DNA from: Limonium bicolor
Lineage: Eukaryota > Streptophyta > Magnoliopsida > Caryophyllales > Plumbaginaceae
Direction: 5' to 3'
DNA length: 64,000 nucleotides
NCBI GenBank assembly: GCA_023374045.1
Contig: CM041777.1
Coordinates: forward strand, 479,175,594-479,239,593
Part shown: one piece after another, positions 1 through 8,280 of the stretch
How the letters are laid out: the number at the start of each line of letters is the position of its first letter
How positions within the stretch are numbered: the first letter of the stretch is position 1
Notes under the pieces: model-generated
The model's input: the letters and a program-made list of their open reading frames with translations, nothing else
What the model was told of the DNA's origin: nothing
Database searches by the model: none
Made by a program: the position numbers and the translations under genes

Positions 1-1557
1 CCCCACAAATATTTGCCTTCAACCTGCGAATACACTCAACAAGGCTCCCATTGAAATAAAATGCTTCTTGTAATTCACCTTGATATTCTTAAACTATCTC
101 TTTTTCTCATTTGCTCCTTAGTCACAAGTTCACAAGTATAGTCATTGTTTCTCCTAGGTTTTTATAACACCTTCCCAATATAAACTCTACACTAAACTCA
201 TCATACACCTAAATCCCATTCCCTTAAACAACAAAACACCTTAAGATAAGTATTTTACCTTGTTCTCTCACAAGCTTCACAAGCTTTTCTCCTTAGATTT
301 TTCTTGCCCAATCTCGGTCACCAATATAGTTCTCCTTGCCAATGTTCTAAACAATGTCCAATGATTCTAATGAGCACTAAACAACACACTAACCTTAAGG
401 AATAAAACCTAGGTTAAAAATGTGTTTTAAGGTTTTGAATTGATTGTTTTACCTTAGTTCCTCAAGACAAGCTTGGATATGAAGCAAGAAGGACCTCCTC
501 TCTCCTTTGAAGAGTAGAAACAAGCTAGAACAAGGCATTAAAAATGGAGTCCCATGAGCACTAATTTTCGGACATGTGAAGAAAATGGTGGAAACCTAGA
601 TTTTCTTACACTTTCTTTACCTTAAGAGAATGAAGAAGCCAATGGAGTCTCCAAACTTGAATTTCCTCCTCTAATGGTGGTTTGACTTGGCACCAAAATG
701 AAGCTCTTGAAGTTTTGAAAAGATAGAAAGGAAGAGCTTGAGCTAACTAAGAAGAATATGTGATTTGTTTTGGTTTTGGAGCTAAAATGAGCAAGATGTG
801 GGCAAAGCTAGATGGAGCTAGCATGGAGTTGTTCTTCACGTTAATGGAGAAGGGAGAGAGCAGCTCAAACCGTGGGAAAACAAAGGAGAATGAAGAAGTG
901 AGGAGAGAGAACTAATAAAGTGTGATATTTATGTAAAAGGTGAATAGTGTTTTTGCTTTATAACTCTTATTTGCTTTCTTATTTGCTTAATGACTCATGA
1001 AGGTGGTGACTCACCCCATAAGAAACCGGCCCCCTTTTAATAATGAGGGTACTTAAGTCTTTGTTGACCAAATGTCTCACTTATATAGACTTATGTTATA
1101 AACTAGCTTAATTAATTCACTATTCACAAAACAAGGCACATTGTTGTGAAATTTTTGATTTCCCATTGATATAGACTTCCAAATGTGATACTATATAGTA
1201 CACATGTTAATTAAAGAGTAATGATGGACATTTAGCCATTCAAAACTCATTTACAAGACAATGTTTCAAAAACGTGCTTTAAGACTCCTTAAAGCACATT
1301 TTGTGTTTTAACTTGTTTTCAAGCTTGGTTTTCTTTGGTAATTGATTTAAAATGACCATTAGGATATTACTAAGGTCTTAGAACAACATTTGGGTACTCT
1401 CCCAAGTCTCTCCAAGCGTAGAGCATGTTTTTGCTTAAACTGCTCTTTTGGTGTTTCCTTATATTTCCTTTGATTAGAAATGTTTCTAAGGCATTATTTA
1501 GCCTCCTTATATCTTAGTTTATTATTTAAACACCATATCTAAGTTTGGGGTATTTCA
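1..1557 (-). repeat. Element A 3' LTR (partial)
   Basis: Matches 25063-26628 almost base for base, with a few substitutions and small indels, and ends GGGGTATTTCA on the plus strand. The rest of the LTR lies left of the window. It contains no coding sequence. The close match of the two LTR ends suggests a fairly recent insertion. Confidence 0.93.
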
Positions 1558-1575
1558 ATCTACCCCCCTTAAAAG
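1558..1575 (-). other. Element A polypurine tract (plus-strand primer site)
   Basis: Read on the minus strand, a run of A and G with TTTTAAGGGGGGTAGAT directly abuts the LTR start TGAAATACCCC. This is the expected position for the primer of plus-strand DNA synthesis. The same tract precedes the LTRs of B, C and E. Confidence 0.88.
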
Positions 1576-1873
1576 AACTTTGTCCTCAAAGTTCACATAT
1601 GTGCTTAATCATTCACGGTACTCAATTTCCTTAATCTTAACACCACATCTTATACTCACATTCACATATCTCAAGACTCAAAGGTCAATCTCAAATACAA
1701 TACATAAGTATTATACATAACTCAAACTTAACACCAAAGTGTAGTAAATTACACAGATTCACATCTTAACAACCAAACAAACGACAAACATGATCGTTTC
1801 CTAACTCAAAAGCGAGGAAGCTCTACCCCCCCCCCCTTAAAAAGGGGTACGCCCCGTACCCTATACAGACGAT
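1576..1873 (-). other. Element A 3' untranslated interior, with second PPT-like tract and hairpin
   Basis: Non-coding stretch between the chromodomain stop (1874-1876) and the 3' LTR. At 1824-1844 there is a second long polypurine tract (minus strand), followed on the pol side by a 7-bp perfect hairpin, GGGTACG/CGTACCC with a 3-base loop, at 1845-1861. Equivalent pairs occur in B, C and E. Confidence 0.75.
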
Positions 1874-2061
1874 CTAGTCAGTAAACAAAGAAGGGTACTT
1901 CGCCCTCATCTTATCCTCTAATTCCCACGTGGCCTCTTCGACATCCTGGTTAGACCAGAGAACCTTCACCAGTCGCACTGACTTGTGGCGAGTGTCCCTA
2001 GTCTTACTGTCCAATATTCTCTGAGGAGTCTCCACGGATCTCATATTCGGTTCTAAAGTCA
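1874..2061 (-). pseudogene. Chromodomain at the C-terminus of element A integrase (frameshifted)
   Basis: About 60 residues with chromodomain features: a PQRILDSK start, VKVLWSN, then EEATWELEDKM and KYPSLF before a TAG stop at 1874. Chromodomains at the integrase end define chromoviruses and are thought to guide integration to marked heterochromatin. It lies one base out of frame with the integrase, whose frame stops at 2059-2061, so a single small indel near 2060 separates them. Confidence 0.88.
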
Positions 2062-3240
2062 ACCTCTCAGTTCTAACACATGGGAGGGGTGGTGCATGTA
2101 TTTCTTTAGCTGTGAAACATGAAAAACATCATGCACTTTACCCAGCTCAGCAGGTAAATTCAACCTGTAAGCAACCGGGCCCACCCGCTCCGTAATCTCA
2201 TAAGGACCAACAAATTTCGGGCTTAATTTGCCCTTCTGCCCAAACCTGAATACACCCTTCATCGGTGAAACTCGCAGAAATACCTGGTCGCCCACTGCGA
2301 ACTCCAGGTCCCGTCGTCGAACATCAGCATACGACTTCTGCCTATCTTGAGCAGCTTTCATGTTCTCCCTGATTTGCTGAACTTCAGCCTTAACTTGTTC
2401 TAAGTACTCTGGTCCTATAATGACCGTCTCACTCGACTCATCCCAGCAGAGCGGTGTACGACATGGTCTACCGTACAACGCTTGAAAAGGTGCCATCTTG
2501 ATCGAAGCGTGATAGCTGTTGTTGTATGAAAACTCGATCAGATGCAATCTATCAATCCAACTGCCCTGGAAGTCTAAGGCACATGCTCTCAGCATATCCT
2601 CGAGTGTCTGAATAGTACGCTCAGTCTGACCATCTGTCTGAGGATGGAACGCGGTACTCAGCTTGAGTTCTGTACCCAACGCTTCTCTGGTAGCTCTCCA
2701 GTACCTCGAAAGGAATCTGATATCTCTATCTGACACTATGGTCTTTGGTATGCCGTGATGTCTCATGATTTCTTTCTCAAATAACTCAGCTAATTTGGTC
2801 ACCTTCCAAGTATCCCTCATCGGTATGAATCAGGCTACTTTGGTAAGGCGATCCACCACCACCCATATCATGTTGAGACCTCCCCTAGCAGGTGGAAGCC
2901 CAACTACGAAGTCCATGGAGATATCATGGAACTTCCACTCCGGAACTGGCATCGACTGTACCATTCCGCCCGGTCGTCGGTGCTCGAATTTCACCTTCTG
3001 GCATGTGAGACACCTCAAGACGAACTCGGTAACATCTGTCTTCATCCCCGACCACCAGAAGTATCTCTTCATGTCTTTATACATTTTAGAGGCTCCCGGA
3101 TGGATGGAAACTGAAGAACAGTGTGATTCTCTAAGTATACGGTCTTTCAGATCCGTGTTGCCTCGTGGTATGCATAACCGGCCCTTAAGTCTGATCAGAT
3201 CATCATCATGAAGTCTGAAGTCGTATTTCTGACTCTCAAA
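2059..3240 (-). pseudogene. Element A integrase (zinc-binding, catalytic core, GPY domain)
   Basis: DDE integrase that would insert the cDNA into host DNA. The N-terminal HHCC finger ends in CLTCQK. The core shows [14 protein letters not shown] and HPQTDGQTER, giving the D, D and E residues. The C-terminal part has the chromovirus GPY motif (KFVGPYEITE) and HDVFHVSQL. An in-frame TGA at 2830-2832 falls in the core, just after DRLTKVA, between the first and second catalytic Asp. The reading frame is otherwise continuous with RNase H and RT, so the parts belong to one polyprotein. Wording is typical of Tekay/Del. Confidence 0.93.
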
Positions 3241-3356
3241 GGTACCATCTGTCAGCTTCTGTCTGACCTCTCTCATGTACTCATCTGTCCTCTGAGCCTC
3301 TCGCACCTCATCAACCAAGCTGGAGAAAGAAACTAGCGAATGGAGTGAGTGTGCTC

Positions 3357-3705
3357 GACGGCTCAGGGCATCTGCTACAACATTGGCCTTCCCCTCTTTG
3401 TATTGGAGGTCAATGTCATAGTCTTTCAGAAACTCTAACCATCTCCTCTGTCGAAGATTTAACTCCTTCTGAGTGAATATGTATTTCAAACTCTTGTGAT
3501 CGGTGTAGATCGTGACACTAACCCCATATAAGTAGTGGCGCCATATCTTCAAAGCGAAGGCTACAGCTCCCAACTCTAAATCATATGTGGGGTAGTTCTC
3601 CTCATGTTTCTTCAACTGGCGTGAGGCATATGCCACCACCTTGCCATGTTGCATGAGCACGTAACCCAGCCCTCTGCCGGATGCATCACAATAAACCTCA
3701 AAGCC
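3357..3705 (-). pseudogene. Element A RNase H domain
   Basis: Degrades the RNA strand of the RNA:DNA hybrid during reverse transcription. Visible motifs in order are VYCDASG (first Asp), [17 protein letters not shown] (Glu), [12 protein letters not shown] (Asp), NLRQRRWLE and [10 protein letters not shown] (last Asp), so all acidic catalytic residues are present. An in-frame TAG at 3706-3708 separates it from RT. The same frame continues into integrase through a short tether, as normal for Ty3/gypsy pol. Confidence 0.93.
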
Positions 3706-3708
3706 CTA

Positions 3709-4700
3709 TGTACCGTCTGGAATGGTCAGGACCGGTGCAGTGGTCAGTGAGTCCTTCAAACGCTGAAATGATCTCTCACAGTCAACTGTCCACAAGAACG
3801 GTGCATCCTTCTTCATCAGACTGGTCATCGGTTTCGCGACCTTGCTGAAATCTCTAACAAACCTCCTGTAGTAACCTGCCAGACCGAGAAAGCTCCGGAT
3901 GTCGGTAACAGTCTTCGGCCTTGGCCAAGTACGTACGGCATCAATCTTTGCTGGATCCACTGCGATCCCAGCATCTGAGATGACATGACCTAGGAAAGAG
4001 ACCTGGTCAAGCCAAAACTCACACTTGGAGAACTTAGCATATAGCTGGTTCTCCCTTAATATTTCCAATACCCTCCTCAGATGTTCCTCATGCTCAACCT
4101 TAGACTTCGAATATATCAAAATGTCATCAATAAACACCACAACCGACTTGTCCAGCTGCTCCCGGAACAAGCGGTTCATCAGATCCATAAACTTCGCCGG
4201 TGCGTTCAACAATCCGAACGGCATCACTGTAAACTCATAGTGGTCGTATCATGTTCGGAATGCCGTCTTCTCAATGTCTCCCTCCTTAATGGCTATCTGA
4301 TGATACCCCGATCTGAGATCAATCTTGGAAAACACAGATGCTCCCTTCAACTGATCGAACAGATCGTCAATGCGGGGTAGTGGATACTTATTCTTCACTG
4401 TCACTGCATTCAGCTCTCTGTAGTCGATACAGAGGCGGAGACTACCATCTTTCTTCTTCACGAAGAGGACTGGCGCTCCCCATGGTGACACACTTGGTCT
4501 GATGAATCCCTTATCCAACAAATCTTTCAATTGTTCTTTTAATTCAGTCATTTCTGCCGGAGCCATATGGTATGGTGCCTTGGCTATCGGTCCGGTACCA
4601 GGTAGCAGCTCGATGGTGAACTCTACCTCCCGAGTGGGTGGCATGCCGGGCAGTTCCCGTGGGAATAAGTCGGGGAACTCCGACACTACCGGTAAGTCGG
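3709..4700 (-). pseudogene. Element A reverse transcriptase
   Basis: Copies element RNA into cDNA in the particle. Motifs include [25 protein letters not shown] with the first catalytic Asp, [16 protein letters not shown], the [10 protein letters not shown] active site with the Asp pair, and [16 protein letters not shown] with the thumb/connection following. A TGA at 4249-4251 interrupts the frame just after KTAFRT, where this family normally has an Arg. This fits CGA to TGA by deamination of a methylated CpG. The frame upstream and downstream is identical, so the stop is a point change. Confidence 0.95.
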
Positions 4701-4819
4701 GGTCAAACTCAGGGTCTCTCTCTATGTCCTGTACATAGCAGAGGTATACTTCTTCCTTTCTCCTCAATTTCTTATACATTGCCATGACGGTGATGATCTT
4801 AGTCGAAGGCTCTCTGGGC

Positions 4820-5252
4820 CTCTGGCGGTATGATATTGTTACCCCAGACGGATTCCTGAGCAGCAATCTATGCTCGGCGCAGAGGATACGTCCCTTGTGC
4901 CGCTCCAACCAGTTCATCCCGAAGATAGCATCAAATCCTAGCTTACTGAACTCAATGAAACTGACTGGGAAGTCTTCTCCCTTAATTCTGATGGTGGCTC
5001 CTCGGTAGTAACGAGTGCAACGAACCTTCTCCTTGGACGGGAGCGTAACCGTGAAGTCGGGTAGCTCATCAGCGTCTAGCCCCAACCTGCTCGCGAAGGA
5101 TGCCGAGACAAAGGTATGCGAGGCCCCTGAGTCGAAGAGAACTGATGCCTCAATCCCATTAATCGGAAAGGTGCCGGTGAGGATAGTACCGCTGGCGTCG
5201 GCCTGTGCCTCTGTAAGTATGCTTAGTGCACCTTCCGTACCGAGTCCATAAC
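4820..5252 (-). pseudogene. Element A aspartic protease, start of the pol exon
   Basis: Retroviral-type aspartic protease that would cut the polyprotein. The active site is [10 protein letters not shown], with its Asp codon at 5131-5133, followed by the FGMNWL strand. The frame is open upstream to 5252 and continuous with RT. No good Met lies upstream of the active site (the nearest, at 5085, is after it), so the domain must be reached by splicing or as part of Gag-Pol. The predicted acceptor TTAG at 5256-5253 begins the exon in the correct phase for a join from the Gag donor at 6268. Confidence 0.85.
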
Positions 5253-5407
5253 CTAATTGTGTTCACAAGCTTCATGAGTATTGATGGTATAACAAGAGTC
5301 GTAACAATTTATATGAACAACACTGTTATTTTATTCATGACCATCCTGTTTACAACATGTGCTTCAATCATACATCTCTTTCCTCATCTCATTCTAACAT
5401 TACATGG

Positions 5408-6138
5408 CTAATACTGTCTAAAGGTTAGGTTTAATCTTCCTGGTCTCATATGCATCGCATTGATTACTGCTGATGGTGCTGTATTCAGCTTGATTCTCTT
5501 AATCCCATGGTATAACATCCTTGATTCTCCTCCCAAAACTAATACATCACCTGACTTAAGTACTATCTTATCTACACGGTCCGCACGCTTCTGCTCGCCG
5601 TATAAAAATTCTGCATCATCCCCAATGGACCAAGACACTACGGGTATCCCTCTTTCGAGAGACTCCGTTGTCTCGTCCTTATCCTGGTGTAGTCCCAGTC
5701 TCCCATCTTTTTCGTAGAAGTTTACAATGCAAATGTCTGCCTGGATGTCTGGAATCGGTTCAGCTTTCCAACTGCTGAGCGATTTCCACGATTGTGTATA
5801 ACTGGATGGAACTCTTCGGGTATTCCCCGATGGGGAGATCCATCTGCACCATCATGGTTGGTAATTCTTGCATAGGATTCCAATCCGCCCAAGCTCTCAT
5901 CTTTAATTTCATCTTGCTCCCCCGGGTACTCCGGTGTGTAAAAACCTCCCGGTTCCCATTCCTAGTTGATTGCATCTTCTGATGATGGCTGGTTGTGCTT
6001 CGGGTGTCAGGTATCCCCTTAATAAAATCATACCTGGGCGGATAACCTGACATTGTTCGGTTGGAAAGTCTATGATTTCGATGTCGGTGTGCTCCGGGTT
6101 AGATGTAGATGGTATAGGGTAGCAGATGTTGAATCTTC
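5408..6138 (-). pseudogene. AlkB-like 2-oxoglutarate/Fe(II) dioxygenase domain carried by element A
   Basis: AlkB-family enzymes oxidatively remove alkyl groups from bases; eukaryotic members act on methylated DNA or RNA. In the C-terminal half the 2OG-contacting Asn and Tyr are in IVNFYE (5725-5714), the iron site HxD is in LGLHQDKD (His 5687-5689, Asp 5681-5683), the distal His is in MLYHGI (5507-5509), and the 2OG-binding Arg pair is in RPGRLNLTFRQY (5435-5437 and 5417-5419). The stop is TAG at 5408. The N-terminal part shows VIRPGMILLRGYL and KMKLKMRAW. The best resemblance is to plant cellular ALKBH1-like proteins. Frame is lost and regained by at least two or three small indels between about 5935 and 5790, so this copy is probably inactive. 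It lies between the Gag zinc knuckles and protease, an unusual place for an extra enzyme. Confidence 0.88.
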
Positions 6139-6268
6139 CTAAAGTGGTAGTAGGTTATATCTTACTTAAGTTCTAATCTCATCTTATTCTTACTTAACTC
6201 ATTTATTCACCAAACATGCATGATAATGCGGTAAGCAGTTTTTTATTACTAAATGGTTATAGCGGTAC
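6139..6268 (-). other. Predicted short intron joining Gag to AlkB
   Basis: 130-nt AT-rich segment with donor CAG|GTACCG and acceptor CCACTTTAG|GAAG. It contains stops in the Gag frame. Removing it joins codon base 6269 to 6138-6137 and continues straight into the AlkB frame, the same frame used by the intact catalytic half. Possible branch sequences (CTACTACC) lie shortly before the acceptor. Inferred from splice signals and phase. Confidence 0.62.
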
Positions 6269-6606
6269 CTGGCCTCGATGAGGGTTCAGGCTCATCGTCC
6301 CGGTCCACCATGTGTAATGTGGGCCCCGACTTCTGGGTCACCCTTGGGTTCTTGTCCGCCTGCTGCACCTTCTCTGACCGTCCGATCCAGCTCCCTGATC
6401 GGTCTTGCCCTTGCCCCTGGTATCGGGCCTATAGGCTCTACTAGCAGGGTTCCGGTAACACTCGTATGCCCGGTGTCCATACACTCCACAAAAGTTGCAC
6501 TCCACCTTATTCCCTTTACAGTCGAGCCCGGGGTGGTCCTTGTGACACCACCTACAGATGAAGCGTCGCTGGTAGCCACCACCGGCTCCCTTCTCAGTCT
6601 CAGATC
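6269..6606 (-). pseudogene. Element A gag exon 3: two zinc knuckles and acidic linker
   Basis: Nucleocapsid part of Gag, which binds element RNA. Two adjacent knuckles are visible: CRWCHKDHPGLDC, one residue shorter than the canonical spacing, and CNFCGVYGHRAYEC, a perfect CX2CX4HX4C. A Gly/Arg/Lys-rich tail follows, then an acidic linker (VDRDDEPEPSS) ending at the 6268 donor. One small frameshift separates the knuckle frame from the linker frame. The exon starts in phase from exon 2 after removal of intron 2. Confidence 0.83.
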
Positions 6607-6686
6607 CTGATGATTCATAATGTCAATTCTCATATCTCAAACGGTTACTAATTTGTTTCTTAACTTATTCAATATCAATTCCTTAC
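6607..6686 (-). other. Predicted gag intron 2
   Basis: 80-nt AT-rich segment, donor AAAGG|GTAAGG and acceptor AATCATCAG|GATCTG, with a TTGAC branch-like site about 20 nt before the acceptor. Unspliced, the Gag frame runs into a stop about 50 nt inside it. Spliced, base 6687 joins 6606-6605 and the frame runs directly into the zinc knuckles. Confidence 0.68.
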
Positions 6687-6939
6687 CCTTTGGCGCCCTA
6701 GAGCGCAGGGGTGTAGCTGCATAAGCATATGTCAACTTCAATGGCTCTTCAGGAGCCTTCTCTTTTTCCTCCTTCCCCTTTGGGTTCTGATTTTTCTGGG
6801 CCTGAGGCTGGTACTTCTGTTTCTTGTACCCTCCTTGCCCTTGACTTTCTGAGCTCTTACCAGCACTCTTCCTCTTTGCATTCTCCTCGTCCCTCAGCTG
6901 GACGGTTATCTCAACCTTAGCAGCGGCATGATAGCACTC
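6687..6939 (-). CDS. Element A gag exon 2: basic linker
   Basis: About 84 codons between the capsid-like part and the zinc knuckles. It begins ECYHAAAKVEI, a stretch that normally continues the Gag capsid helices, and then becomes rich in Lys, Gln, Pro and Glu (for example QPQAQKNQNPKGK). It is open throughout in the frame reached by splicing introns 1 and 2. Alone it would lack a credible start, and exons 1, 2 and 3 occupy three different frames. Confidence 0.72.
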
Positions 6940-7025
6940 CTGCTTTTCCATAGTATTAGTCACACTTATTTCTCATAATCTAAATCTTACTCATTACTTA
7001 CTCAAATCTCAATCATTCTCATTAC
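6940..7025 (-). other. Predicted gag intron 1
   Basis: 86-nt AT-rich segment, donor TTGCAG|GTAATG and acceptor GGAAAAGCAG|GAG, with a consensus branch site TGACTAAT about 16 nt before the acceptor. An acceptor three bases earlier would also keep frame. Read through, Gag stops at 7002. Spliced, codon phase 0 is kept and the Gag homology continues. Inferred from signals and frame. Confidence 0.68.
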
Positions 7026-7679
7026 CTGCAAGGTAGTGTAACTCGTCGGCCCCATGTCGTAGCGGAGTCGATGGCTAAGCCCGCCATAGAAGCAGTCCAC
7101 CAGGATCTGGTCAGAATATCCAAGACCTGGCAGAAGACGGAGCAAGGCAGTGAACTCTGAGTAATACTCGTCCACTGTCATCTTGTCCGTCTGCCTAAGC
7201 GCATCCAACTGCAAGCGCTTCTTCGTCTGGACATGGGCAGGGTAGTACTTTGCTCGTAGCAAGGCGGTGTACTGCTCCCAGCCGAACTCTGGATTGGCCA
7301 CATGCTCGGCCCTCACCAGCTTCCACCAATCGCCTGCCGCCCCCTTCAGATAGAAAGCAGCTAAGCGCACCTTGATCCCAGCAGGGACATCAAGGGTCTC
7401 GAAGGCGGTCTCCAGCTCGGAGATGTACGCCTCAAGCTTGGCGGGATCGGTCTCCCCCTTAAAGTGCGCGGGTCGAAGATCTGCAAGACTCTTCACCCAG
7501 TTTGGTTCCCTAGGTTGTGGCGGTGGAGGTGGTGCACCCGCACCAGGCTGGTAGCCCATATGCCCTAATGCGGCAGCTACGATCTCTGCGATCGTCTGCC
7601 CTCCAGGTATTCCTGAAGTATCCTCACCCTGGCCGCGACCTCGGCTTCCCCTAGGACGTCCTGCCATCTGAACAAGCAT
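7026..7679 (-). CDS. Element A gag exon 1: capsid-like domain
   Basis: Structural protein forming the retrotransposon particle. An Arg/Gly-rich N-terminus (GRPRGSRGRGQG) and a Pro-rich spacer are followed by a standard plant retrotransposon Gag region: FKGETDPAKLEAYI, AAFYLKGAAGDWW, EFGWEQYTALLRAKYYP, DKMTVDEYYSEF and LVDCFYGGL. Two in-frame Met codons, at 7679 and 7667, could start it. The second is followed by G, and the choice is unsettled. The coding sequence ends at the TTGCAG|GTAATG donor rather than at the read-through stop at 7002. It lies about 200 nt from the PBS. Confidence 0.88.
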
Positions 7680-7885
7680 AACTCACATTAGATTTGTATT
7701 CACCACTGTTTCGGTTAACGAATTTATAACGTCAGTAGACGATAAAGACGATCCACACTTAATAGTGGTCATCTGACTCTACTCACTCTAACTTCTCACA
7801 CCCATAACCCATCACTTATTCCTTAACTTATATCCTAACTCGGTGGTTACTCATGTCCGGTATTTCTTGATTAGAGCGTAACTAC
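7680..7885 (-). other. Element A untranslated leader
   Basis: Non-coding stretch between the PBS and the gag start, the usual location of packaging signals. It has clear similarity to the equivalent leader of B and C: the ACTCGGT repeats and the GAGCG-xx-CGCTC palindrome beside the PBS. Confidence 0.7.
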
Positions 7886-7897
7886 GCTCTGATACCA
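7886..7897 (-). other. Element A primer-binding site
   Basis: Minus-strand TGGTATCAGAGC, complementary to the 3' end of plant initiator methionine tRNA. It lies five bases from the LTR end (GGTGTTACA). This is the standard minus-strand primer site of chromoviruses. Confidence 0.95.
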
Positions 7898-8240
7898 CTT
7901 TTTGTAACACCCCATCCAAAGCCTATCGTGGTTATCGCAAACTGAACACTTAATCGAATACGTCGCAGCAGAAATAAATAACACCTGGACCTTGCCACGG
8001 TCTGATCGTTAGAATATACCGGCCTTAACGTTTACAATACTTATCCAAAACACTTATCCAAATCAAAACATCACCATTCACAATACCACAACCAACCGAG
8101 TACAAGTATCTTAACATCATCTCAACCTTACATCAGTTTAAATATAAACAGTCAGGTGCACAGGCGCAACCCGAACTCAAAATAAACATCCCACCCTAAG
8201 ACTAACTGCTCCTACTCTCGTAGTGCGTCCTCATGGGTCT

Positions 8241-8280
8241 CTTACCTGCAAGTGTAAAAATAGCCCCCGGGGGGGTCAGC
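8241..8280 (-). promoter_or_regulatory. Conserved LTR module with abutting splice-like sites (A)
   Basis: Minus strand reads GCTGACCCCCC-GGGGG, a U-rich stretch, TTGCAG and then directly GTAAGAG. An acceptor-like sequence is fused to a donor-like one. Equivalent modules occur in B (10447-10487 and 20664-20701), E (33317-33366) and F (36141-36188). In C the hairpin and U-run remain but the GT after CAG is lost. Confidence 0.5.

Larger units (their letters stand above)
5253..6268 (-). other. Predicted long alternative intron (skips AlkB, joins Gag to Pol)
   Basis: Donor CAG|GTACCG at 6268 and acceptor ACAATTAG at 5253. The Gag exon ends with one base of a codon (6269). The pol exon starts with two bases (5252-5251) and then runs in the protease frame. 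Splicing therefore gives an in-frame Gag-protease-RT join. The 1016-nt intron holds the whole AlkB exon and about 155 nt of non-coding sequence after its stop. Inferred from sequence and phase only. Confidence 0.6.

Noticed and set aside
5760..6053. A separate 97-residue protein on the minus strand
   Set aside because: It is one of three frames through the frameshifted middle of the AlkB domain, not an independent gene.
5408..6138. The AlkB segment as an ordinary host gene exon unrelated to the element
   Set aside because: It lies inside the element interior on the coding strand, between Gag and protease, with splice phases matching both. No other host exons are nearby.
6292..6633. A 113-residue minus-strand protein
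   Set aside because: It overlaps the zinc-knuckle exon in the wrong frame; the real knuckles are in the frame one base over.
7886..7897. tRNA gene
   Set aside because: Only the 12 bases complementary to the tRNA 3' end are present, next to the LTR; no cloverleaf.
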